From assembly GCA_934149245.1 (NCBI GenBank), contig CAKPER010000064.1, forward strand, positions 1 through 5,491: a stretch of DNA of 5,491 bases, in the 5' to 3' direction. Under the pieces are notes generated by a model. That model did no database searches. It saw only the letters and a list, made by a program, of their open reading frames with translations, and had not been told where the DNA came from. Position numbers and translations under genes: made by a program. Shown here in pieces: positions 1-5,236 of the stretch. Numbering within the stretch: position 1 is the stretch's first letter; every line of letters begins with the position of its first letter. This DNA is from an uncultured Bacilli bacterium (lineage in GTDB: Bacteria > Bacillota_I > Bacilli_A > RF39 > UBA660).

Positions 1-53
1 AAAATAGATAAACATATTGGTCCAAGTATTTTTTTTAATATTTTCTTTAACAT
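1..53 (-). CDS. 5' end of an unidentified gene, truncated by the window edge
   Basis: Only the first 17 codons are visible. The ATG at 53-51 is preceded by a GGGTGAT ribosome binding site (65-59) with a 5-nt gap, the same type of site used by the two prepilin genes upstream. The visible peptide starts with a Lys-rich stretch (MLKKILKKIL) and turns hydrophobic (GPICLSI), which fits a signal peptide or the first membrane segment of a membrane or secreted protein. It lacks the Gly-[aromatic]-x-x-x-Glu prepilin motif in the visible part. It lies 72 nt after the lectin-prepilin gene on the same strand, with no convincing terminator between, so it may be the third gene of the prepilin operon. Function cannot be told. 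Confidence 0.6.
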   Translation of the reverse strand, partial: MLKKILKKILGPICLSI

Positions 54-58
54 TATTT

Positions 59-65
59 ATCACCC
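59..65 (-). promoter_or_regulatory. Ribosome binding site of the truncated leftward gene
   Basis: GGGTGAT lies 5 nt before the ATG at 53. It matches the 3' half of the extended anti-SD complement AAGGAGGTGAT. It is the main support for the truncated gene being real. Confidence 0.6.
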
Positions 66-125
66 ATATAAAGTATAGTGTATGCTTATAAAATATATTG
101 TCGAATTATAAAATATAAATTATTT

Positions 126-1397
126 TTAATCAACAGGTGATAAATAAAACTTTTGAGCAGTCGAGATATTTTTCTGCCATACCTGAATACCAGTACCATT
201 TGCAAACTTTTGATTAGGAACATCTAAAACATAACCTTCGTTTAAAGTTGAAATATAATAGCTTCCGTCACTTTGAGAAATCATTTTAAAATCTTGCGCT
301 CCTGTTCGTGGATCTGCACATTGCCATATTTGAACTTTTGTTCCATTTACATAATTTCCATTATTTACATCTAAACAAGTTTTTCCGCTACTATCAAGCA
401 TTGTTAGAATTTTATAATACCCACTAGTCTCATCATACTTGAATTTCCATTTTTGATTAGCAGTATTTGAAGTCTTCTTACTATACAAAATTACCTTAGT
501 CCCATTAGTCTTTTCATCATTATAAACATCAAAAACATAACTTTGATTATAGCTTACAATATTAAAAGTCTTCTTTGGATCAATTATCCATATAGGATAT
601 AATATTGTTTCATTTTTAAATCCACTAACATCAATATTAGCTCCTACTTTATATTCTGGATTTGTAGCCTTTTCATTTAAAGAATAACCTAACAAAACGA
701 AATTTTCTTTACCATTAGGTTTTGTTTCGGGTTGTTCAACTAAAAAAGGAACATTTCTAATTGCAGATATGGGGTTATCTATTCCATCAATCTTTATAGT
801 TACTATTTCACTACTAATATTTTCATTCTGAGTATTTGATGGACTTTTGCCTTTGTTTACAAACAAAATAATATCATTAGAATCATTTGTATATAAAGAA
901 TTTATTTCAATAATAATCTTATAAGCATAAGCATCATTTTGAGTTGGTTCACAAATAACATTACTAACTTCAAAACTTTTATCTAATACTTTTTTATAAT
1001 ATGATTTATCATTATTAGTAACAAACATTCCATTTCTAAAAGAAGAACCATATTCAATCTGCCACTGCTGAGTAGTAGCATCTTTACTTAGTTTTATTGT
1101 TCTACTTATTTCAATTTTTTTATCATCTTTTCCTTTAATTGTAATCGTATACGTATTATTATCGGTAGCTTTCACCAAACTTACTGAATTTTTATCAGGA
1201 ATTTTTTCCAAATCATTCATAATATTTTTAGTTATATTAATTTTATCTGATAACATAGTAGTAGAATAATATATATCTTCACTCTTATCTTTAAATTTAT
1301 AAGTCAAATTAAGTAAATAATAAGCAACAGAGAAAGCTATAACAGAAGCTACTATTATTTCTACTAACATATACCCCCTATTATTAAGTCTCTTCAC
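126..1397 (-). CDS. Prepilin-like protein with InlB-like segment and C-terminal ricin-type lectin domain
   Basis: A 423-aa type IV filament prepilin with an unusual C-terminus. Residues 1-8 (MKRLNNRG) form the basic leader; prepilin peptidase should cut after Gly8, leaving Tyr at +1 and Glu13 at the conserved +5 position, followed by a hydrophobic helix to about residue 30. Residues about 40-190 form a low-complexity, beta-rich pilin-like body. Residues about 196-271 resemble an InlB/Listeria-Bacteroides repeat (LLGYS near the middle, ILYPIW at the end). Residues about 272-423 are a ricin B-type beta-trefoil with three lobes, each showing an Asp-Val core (D290, D343, D392), an NGT turn and a QxW/QxF signature (QKW 315-317, QDF 368-370, QKF 415-417). 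Inferred role: minor or tip subunit that binds glycans outside the cell. The GTG start is supported by GAGGTGAT 3 nt upstream. The gene starts 4 nt after the stop of the smaller prepilin gene. Family and domains are clear; the ligand is unknown. Confidence 0.85.
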   Translation of the reverse strand: MKRLNNRGYMLVEIIVASVIAFSVAYYLLNLTYKFKDKSEDIYYSTTMLSDKINITKNIMNDLEKIPDKNSVSLVKATDNNTYTITIKGKDDKKIEISRTIKLSKDATTQQWQIEYGSSFRNGMFVTNNDKSYYKKVLDKSFEVSNVICEPTQNDAYAYKIIIEINSLYTNDSNDIILFVNKGKSPSNTQNENISSEIVTIKIDGIDNPISAIRNVPFLVEQPETKPNGKENFVLLGYSLNEKATNPEYKVGANIDVSGFKNETILYPIWIIDPKKTFNIVSYNQSYVFDVYNDEKTNGTKVILYSKKTSNTANQKWKFKYDETSGYYKILTMLDSSGKTCLDVNNGNYVNGTKVQIWQCADPRTGAQDFKMISQSDGSYYISTLNEGYVLDVPNQKFANGTGIQVWQKNISTAQKFYLSPVD

Positions 1398-1400
1398 TCT

Positions 1401-1408
1401 ATCACCTC
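1401..1408 (-). promoter_or_regulatory. Ribosome binding site overlapping the upstream stop codon
   Basis: GAGGTGAT lies 3 nt before the GTG start at 1397, and contains the TGA stop (1404-1402) of the upstream prepilin gene. Terminating ribosomes therefore sit on the initiation site of the lectin prepilin, which suggests translational coupling. Confidence 0.7.
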
Positions 1409-1950
1409 ACCCCTAAACTAGAATAATAATATTTATCATTTTTTTTATATTCTACTACAAACAAGTATGAATATTTATTATCTTCATCCATATTAAAATT
1501 ATAATATTTTTCAATATAGTTTAAATAGTCTTTAAATGTTTGATTTAAAACAACTTCTTTTAAATCATTAATACTAGTTTCATTATATTTTACAACATAC
1601 ATATTTTCAATACTGTAGGTTTTTTTTAAAAAATTACAATAACTCTTATTATTTGAAACAATACAAAAGTTACAATAACTCTCATTATTTAAAATAATAC
1701 ACTTATTATTAATTATTAATTTATAATTATTAGTATTTAACGCCAAAGTTCCAGCTAAAGAGCCATCATCAATCATTGCATCTATAGCATTCTTTATAGC
1801 ATATACTCCATCTATATCATAATAAGTATCTCTAATTTTATACACATTATATAATTTCATAAAATTTGCATATAATCCAACTAATGTTGTTAAAACAATA
1901 GTTGAAGTAATAATAGCCTCTGCTAACATAAATCCCTTATTATTTTTCAA
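1402..1950 (-). CDS. Type IV pilin-like prepilin, 182 aa
   Basis: A small prepilin-like protein. With the TTG start at 1950, residues 1-6 (MKNNKG) are the leader. The cleavage site is Gly6/Phe7 with Glu11 at +5 (GFMLAEA), followed by a hydrophobic helix to about residue 27, the signature of type IV filament subunits processed by a prepilin peptidase. The rest is a Tyr/Asn-rich body of about 150 residues with no recognised domain. It contains a 12-residue tandem duplication (84-95 and 96-107) carrying four cysteines. The TTG start is preferred because AAAGGTGAT lies 4 nt upstream; the longer GTG start at 1959 falls inside that ribosome binding site. It is the first gene of the leftward prepilin unit and ends in TGA followed at once by in-frame TAG. 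It could be a minor pseudopilin (PilV/GspI or ComG type); which one cannot be told from sequence alone. Confidence 0.82.
   Translation of the reverse strand: MKNNKGFMLAEAIITSTIVLTTLVGLYANFMKLYNVYKIRDTYYDIDGVYAIKNAIDAMIDDGSLAGTLALNTNNYKLIINNKCIILNNESYCNFCIVSNNKSYCNFLKKTYSIENMYVVKYNETSINDLKEVVLNQTFKDYLNYIEKYYNFNMDEDNKYSYLFVVEYKKNDKYYYSSLGVR
1634..1705. repeat. Tandem 36-bp in-frame duplication within the small prepilin gene
   Basis: Units 1634-1669 and 1670-1705 abut directly. The first 32 bases differ at only three positions; the last four bases have diverged. In protein (leftward) the copies read CIILNNESYCNF (84-95) and CIVSNNKSYCNF (96-107), keeping the frame and the Cys spacing. Confidence 0.85.
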
Positions 1951-1954
1951 ATTT

Positions 1955-1963
1955 ATCACCTTT
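1955..1963 (-). promoter_or_regulatory. Ribosome binding site that decides the small-prepilin start
   Basis: AAAGGTGAT ends 4 nt before TTG at 1950-1948. The in-frame GTG at 1959-1957 is part of this Shine-Dalgarno sequence, so it cannot plausibly be the start codon. Confidence 0.75.
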
Positions 1964-1967
1964 GTTA

Positions 1968-1996
1968 TTGATATTATCTAAAAACTATTATATAAT
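1968..1996 (+). promoter_or_regulatory. SigA-type promoter of the assembly ATPase gene
   Basis: The -35 TTGATA (1968-1973) matches five of six consensus bases. A 17-bp spacer leads to a perfect -10 TATAAT (1991-1996). Transcription would start near 2003, giving a leader of about 23 nt before the ATG at 2026. Its -10 overlaps that of the leftward promoter by two bases. Confidence 0.75.
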
Positions 1997-2015
1997 AAAT
2001 ATAGACTAAAGTAAA
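1987..2015 (-). promoter_or_regulatory. SigA-type promoter of the prepilin operon
   Basis: On the minus strand, -35 TTTACT (2015-2010, four of six matches), a 17-bp spacer and -10 TATAAT (1992-1987). Transcription would start near 1980, about 30 nt before the TTG start. The -10 is half of the palindrome ATTATATAAT (1987-1996), whose other half is the -10 of the rightward promoter. Confidence 0.65.
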
Positions 2016-2025
2016 GGTAAAAAGA

Positions 2026-3327
2026 ATGAAAGATGGGATCAATATGAACAATAATAATGACAATAGTACTTCTAGTACTACTAATAATTTTAATGATTAT
2101 GCTACAAAAAAAGTAATTGACTTTCAAACTACTCCTATAGTAGATGTTGTTAATTATATTTTACTAGCTGCTGCTAAAAAGAATGCTTCTGATATTCACT
2201 TTGATCCAGCTGATAATTATATGAAAGTAAGATTTAGAATAGATGGTAAATTAGATACATTTACAATTGTTCCAAATACAGCTAAGCAAAATCTAGTAGC
2301 AAGATTAAAAATCTTAGCAGGTATGAATATAACCGAATCAAGACTTCCTCAAGATGGTGCTATCAGAACCGTTATAGAAGGAGTCAGCCTTGATATGCGT
2401 GTATCTACCTTACCTACTAAAAGAGGCGAAACTATTGTTATAAGAATAATGGATTATTCTATGAGTTTAAAAGGATTAGAATCATTATGCTTTAACGATG
2501 TAAATTATAAAAAGATTTTAAAAATGATTAGTGAACCAAATGGTATTATCTTGGTAACAGGAGCTACTGGTAGTGGTAAATCAACAACTGTATATTCTAT
2601 ATTACAGAGACTAAATACCGAAGATGCTAACCTAATTTCTGTAGAAGATCCAGTTGAAATGGAAATAGAAGGTATAAATCAAGTTCAAGTAAATAGTGAA
2701 ATAGGTCTAGATTTTGCAACTGTCTTAAGAAGTATTTTAAGACAAGACCCAAACGTTATTATGATAGGAGAAATAAGAGACTCCGAAACAGCCCAAATTG
2801 CCGTACGTGCATCTATTACTGGACATTTAGTTTTATCAACAATCCATACTAATAACTCTCTATCAACTATCGAAAGATTACTAGATATGGACGTTGAAAG
2901 ATATCTATTATCCAGTGCCCTAGAAGGAATAATATCCCAAAAACTTGCCCGAAGATTATGTACTAAATGTAGAAGAATAAGAAACACTAACGACTATGAA
3001 AAAAATTTATTTAGAACAGTTCTTGGATTAGAAGTTAAACAAATATATGAACCAGTTGGTTGCCCAGAATGTAGCTTTGGGTTTAAAGGAAGAGTTGCCC
3101 TTCATGAAGTATTATTAATTAATCAAGATATAAGAGATGCTATAAGTAATAATGTATCCCGTGAAGAATTAAGAAATCTAGTCTATAGTAAAGATGTAAT
3201 AACTATGATTCAAGATGGATTTTATAAAGTATTAGCAGGTTTTACAACAATTACAGAAGTCTTAAAATTAATCGAATTAGATGACGAAATAGATGAAGTA
3301 AAAATAGAAAAAAAGAACCAAAAATAA
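2026..3327 (+). CDS. pilB: GspE/PilB-family type IV filament assembly ATPase
   Basis: Cytoplasmic hexameric secretion ATPase that powers pilin assembly through an inner platform protein. The order of motifs is complete: N-terminal subdomain with SDIHFDP (55-61), Walker A GATGSGKST (179-187, Lys185), Asp box EDPVE (207-211), Walker B region MIGEIRD (246-252, Glu249), His box from GHLVLSTIHT (266-275), and a tetracysteine zinc site (C312/C315 and C346/C349) typical of the assembly type rather than the retraction ATPase PilT. At 433 aa it is shorter than classical PilB because the N-terminal MshEN/N1 region is missing; instead about 28 Asn/Thr/Ser-rich residues lead in. ATG 2026 is preceded by AAAGGT (2013-2018); ATG 2044 is a weaker alternative. 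It is transcribed divergently from the prepilins and alone: the next gene is convergent. The symbol is at family level; GspE or ComGA-like would also fit. Confidence 0.93.
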   Translation: MKDGINMNNNNDNSTSSTTNNFNDYATKKVIDFQTTPIVDVVNYILLAAAKKNASDIHFDPADNYMKVRFRIDGKLDTFTIVPNTAKQNLVARLKILAGMNITESRLPQDGAIRTVIEGVSLDMRVSTLPTKRGETIVIRIMDYSMSLKGLESLCFNDVNYKKILKMISEPNGIILVTGATGSGKSTTVYSILQRLNTEDANLISVEDPVEMEIEGINQVQVNSEIGLDFATVLRSILRQDPNVIMIGEIRDSETAQIAVRASITGHLVLSTIHTNNSLSTIERLLDMDVERYLLSSALEGIISQKLARRLCTKCRRIRNTNDYEKNLFRTVLGLEVKQIYEPVGCPECSFGFKGRVALHEVLLINQDIRDAISNNVSREELRNLVYSKDVITMIQDGFYKVLAGFTTITEVLKLIELDDEIDEVKIEKKNQK

Positions 3328-3346
3328 TTCATTAATGGTTCTTTTT
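3310..3346. terminator. Bidirectional intrinsic terminator between convergent genes
   Basis: A perfect 11-bp inverted repeat, 3310-3320 (AAAAAGAACCA) with 3336-3346 (TGGTTCTTTTT), and a 15-nt loop. The T-run ends the stem in each direction, with A-rich sequence on the other side, so it can stop both the rightward ATPase transcript and the leftward 171-aa gene. The stem lies inside both coding ends: the ATPase ends KKNQK and the opposing protein ends KKNH, both KKN triplets being read from the stem arms. Confidence 0.75.
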
Positions 3347-3847
3347 CATTATTCTCTTTTTAGTTAAACTATTAGTACTAAGTAATTCTACGTCTTTATT
3401 AAATTCCTGAAATAAATCAAAATAAATAGCATTCTTTATCCTATAAATAACTTCTGACTCTTGATTAACAAACATTGGTAAATTACTAGCCTTAATAAAA
3501 GAATCAGCTTCAACTTTAGAACAAAAATAATTAATATCTAATTTAACAAAATTCTGAAAATAATTAAAAATAAATTCACTTAATCTAACATTATCTTCAC
3601 TATCTATTTTTCTACTTTCATTATAAAGTAAAATAAGCTCTTTTGCACTTAAATTATTAAACATATAAATCAATGTATCAATATTACAATTACACCTATC
3701 TAAAATTAATTCCAATCCACTTGATTTTATTTGTTCGATAAACTTACTATACTTCTTTTCTTTTTCTAATATATCACTTTTAAAATTAATTACATATATA
3801 TTCCCCATAATATTACAATTAACTTCTCTAATAATTCTTTCACTCAT
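3332..3847 (-). CDS. Hypothetical protein, 171 aa
   Basis: I do not recognise this protein. It has no signal peptide, membrane segment or catalytic motif that I can identify, so it is probably cytoplasmic. The N-terminal 20 residues are beta-like (GNIYVINF), followed by a mainly helical, charged body with several Leu/Ile/Phe-rich amphipathic stretches and a basic tail (TKKRIMKKNH). It has four cysteines. The ATG start is well supported by AGGAGG (3862-3857) 9 nt upstream and by its own extended -10 promoter. It converges on the ATPase gene with only 4 bp between stop codons. Position next to the filament ATPase is suggestive but the opposite strand and separate promoter give no firm functional link. 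Strongly AT-rich, like the other unknown genes here. Confidence 0.75.
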   Translation of the reverse strand: MSERIIREVNCNIMGNIYVINFKSDILEKEKKYSKFIEQIKSSGLELILDRCNCNIDTLIYMFNNLSAKELILLYNESRKIDSEDNVRLSEFIFNYFQNFVKLDINYFCSKVEADSFIKASNLPMFVNQESEVIYRIKNAIYFDLFQEFNKDVELLSTNSLTKKRIMKKNH

Positions 3848-3884
3848 ATATTTTAACCTCCTAATAAAAAAGCAAAGTAATACT

Positions 3885-3893
3885 ACTATATCA
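3885..3893 (-). promoter_or_regulatory. Extended -10 promoter for the 171-aa gene
   Basis: Minus-strand TGATATAGT (3893-3885) is a TGn-extended -10 with five of six consensus bases. No good -35 is seen at 16-18 bp, which extended -10 promoters tolerate. Predicted start near 3878, leaving about 30 nt of leader containing the AGGAGG site. The rest of the 165-bp gap up to 4012 is AT-rich with no gene or clear terminator that I can support. Confidence 0.5.
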
Positions 3894-4012
3894 CAAATAA
3901 AAAAATATATTGAAATAATACATTTATTTTATATATTTGAAAACGTATTAGAAAAATAATAACTTTTATGTTAATCTTTTTTAAATAAATTACACACTAA
4001 TTAATAACTTTA

Positions 4013-4936
4013 TTATTTTTTTAATATTAACTTCAAACTCTTTTTCTCTAATTCTTTAGAATATTTCATAACTTCTTGTTCATTAATTTTCTTACATTTA
4101 TCTCTTATATCAGTTAACACCGAAATAAGTTCAAGTCTTTTAAATCTAATAGGTATCATTTCTTCTCTTAAAATTGTCTTATCATTATTTATTGTAACTT
4201 CCCTACCATTATAAATAATAATTGGTGATTTTAGAGCTAAACTTTTACTAATTTCCTTATTATTAATATCTATTTTAGAACAAGCTTCTAATCTACTACT
4301 ATCATCTCCAATCATTTTAGAACAATTACACTTTAAATTATCAACATATATACTAGAATTATTTAAATTCAAAATTCCAGTAGAAATAAACATATCTATA
4401 TTTCTTCCATTTTTTAAAAGTTTAGAATTAACAAATTCTATATCTCTATTAGTTTTTAAACTTAAATCTGTTTTATCATTATTAAAAAAACTAAAATTAT
4501 TACTTATATTAGTATTTTCTAATTTTAATGAAGATGCATTAATAGACAAGATATCACTACATTTAATAAAGCTATTCTTCAATATACATTTTCCATTTTG
4601 TCTTATTAAAAGTCCATCATTAAATTTACAAGAATCTATAATTATTTTACAACTATCACCATATATAGTTACTTGTCCTTTACCAAAATCAATATTTCTA
4701 ATAACATAACAAACTGGTTTATTTAATTTATATTTATTTGCTAAACTATAATTATTTTCATTTATTCCTACACAATTTATATGATAATCATACCCCCAAT
4801 TATCACATTTCTTTTTATCAACATAGCAAACTAACTCATCACCTAAATCAACAACATCCCCAATATTACCAAGTAAATATCTACTAGTTCTCTCTCTTAT
4901 TTCATTATAAATTTTATTTCTTATATTATTAAACAT
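4013..4936 (-). CDS. Hypothetical Cys-rich protein with beta-helix-like repeats, 307 aa
   Basis: No family recognised. Three parts are visible. Residues 1-35 are a charged helix followed by a short beta region. Residues about 75-200 show irregular coils of about 20-28 residues, each ending in a motif like I-x-[ND]-S-x-[IFL]: IIDSCKF (99-105), ILKNSFI (118-124), KLENTNI (138-144), EFVNSKL (167-173), LNLNNSSI (189-196). Alternating hydrophobic residues and stacked Asn/Ser suggest a right-handed parallel beta-helix. Residues about 258-307 are a highly charged helical, possibly coiled-coil, tail rich in Lys. There are 12 cysteines but no signal peptide or membrane segment, so it is probably cytoplasmic. 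ATG 4936 has GAGGAG (4954-4949) at a long 12-nt spacing; the gene begins 4 nt after the stop of the upstream small gene, so translational coupling is likely. A bactofilin-like scaffold is one possible analogy, not a match. Confidence 0.7.
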   Translation of the reverse strand: MFNNIRNKIYNEIRERTSRYLLGNIGDVVDLGDELVCYVDKKKCDNWGYDYHINCVGINENNYSLANKYKLNKPVCYVIRNIDFGKGQVTIYGDSCKIIIDSCKFNDGLLIRQNGKCILKNSFIKCSDILSINASSLKLENTNISNNFSFFNNDKTDLSLKTNRDIEFVNSKLLKNGRNIDMFISTGILNLNNSSIYVDNLKCNCSKMIGDDSSRLEACSKIDINNKEISKSLALKSPIIIYNGREVTINNDKTILREEMIPIRFKRLELISVLTDIRDKCKKINEQEVMKYSKELEKKSLKLILKK

Positions 4937-4940
4937 TTTA

Positions 4941-5123
4941 TCAAATATCTCCTCTACATAACATTTCTAATATATCACAACTATCTACTCCATCATTTAA
5001 TTTATTCTCTATAAAATTATCAATCTCAAAATCATCCATATTTAAAACCCAAGGATTACTTAAATATAATTTTTTAAAGACTATAAGTTCTTCTTTGCTA
5101 AAATCATTTATTTTTTTAACCAC
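4941..5123 (-). CDS. Hypothetical small acidic protein, 60 aa
   Basis: I do not recognise it. The start is set at GTG 5123-5121 because AAGGAGGG (5138-5131) lies 7 nt upstream; a longer reading from TTG at 5156 would place that ribosome binding site inside the gene and overlap the promoter. The protein begins VVKKINDFSKEEL, is mainly helical in appearance and rich in Asp/Glu in its second half, with SNPWVLNMDDFEIDNF in the middle and two cysteines near the C-terminus (C49, C56). No signal peptide or membrane segment. It ends in TGA followed at once by in-frame TAA and is cotranscribed with the beta-helix-like gene 4 nt downstream, which suggests they act together, for example as partner and adaptor; that role is inference only. 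Confidence 0.7.
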   Translation of the reverse strand: MVKKINDFSKEELIVFKKLYLSNPWVLNMDDFEIDNFIENKLNDGVDSCDILEMLCRGDI

Positions 5124-5130
5124 TCTAAAA

Positions 5131-5138
5131 CCCTCCTT
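5131..5138 (-). promoter_or_regulatory. Strong ribosome binding site that decides the 60-aa start
   Basis: AAGGAGGG, near-perfect anti-SD complement, lies 7 nt before GTG 5123. No comparable site precedes the upstream in-frame TTG at 5156. Confidence 0.8.
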
Positions 5139-5158
5139 AATCAAATTTTCTAGCAATT

Positions 5159-5186
5159 ATTGTACCATAAAAGTCTTATTTTGCAA
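5159..5186 (-). promoter_or_regulatory. Extended -10 promoter of the two-gene unknown unit
   Basis: Minus-strand -35 TTGCAA (5186-5181, four of six), a 16-bp spacer and -10 TACAAT (5164-5159, five of six) preceded by TGG, giving a TGn extension. Predicted start near 5152, about 29 nt before GTG 5123, with the strong ribosome binding site in between. Confidence 0.7.
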
Positions 5187-5187
5187 C

Positions 5188-5230
5188 AAAAAAAAGACAA
5201 AGTACTATTCCAAAGCTACAATTTGTCTTT
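5188..5230 (-). terminator. Intrinsic terminator after the AarF/UbiB-like gene
   Basis: On the minus strand, AAAGACAAA (5230-5222) pairs with TTTGTCTTT (5201-5193), a 9-bp stem, with possible extra GTA/TAC pairing inside after a 2-nt bulge. It is followed by a run of eight T (5195-5188). It begins 6 nt after the TAA stop of the upstream gene. Confidence 0.8.
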
Positions 5231-5236
5231 GTATTA

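Noticed and set aside
72..106. Possible leftward promoter (TATACT at 77-72, TCGACA upstream) before the truncated gene
   Set aside because: The spacing is 21 bp, and transcription would start on top of the ribosome binding site, leaving only about 12 nt before the ATG.
126..1397. Reading the lectin protein as a secreted glycosidase or toxin subunit
   Set aside because: There is no catalytic domain, and the N-terminus is a prepilin leader with Gly/Tyr cleavage and +5 Glu rather than an ordinary signal peptide.
1951..1959. GTG at 1959 as start of the small prepilin
   Set aside because: The GTG is part of the Shine-Dalgarno AAAGGTGAT; TTG at 1950 has correct spacing and gives a normal short prepilin leader.
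2685..2987. A 100-codon open frame antisense to the ATPase gene
   Set aside because: It lies wholly within the highly conserved ATPase coding region (Walker B, His box), has no ribosome binding site I can see and no recognisable product; it is a shadow.
1402..3327. Assigning the locus to the ComG competence operon
   Set aside because: ComG genes form one operon with ATPase, platform and several small prepilins; here the ATPase is divergent, the platform is absent and one prepilin is a large lectin fusion.
3950..4012. Possible terminator after the beta-helix-like gene
   Set aside because: Only short, imperfect A/T-only inverted repeats are present (such as TAATAA/TTATTA with a 2-nt loop); these are expected by chance at this AT content.
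5124..5156. TTG at 5156 as start of the small acidic protein
   Set aside because: It would put the strong AAGGAGGG site inside the gene and start about 4 nt upstream of the predicted transcription start.
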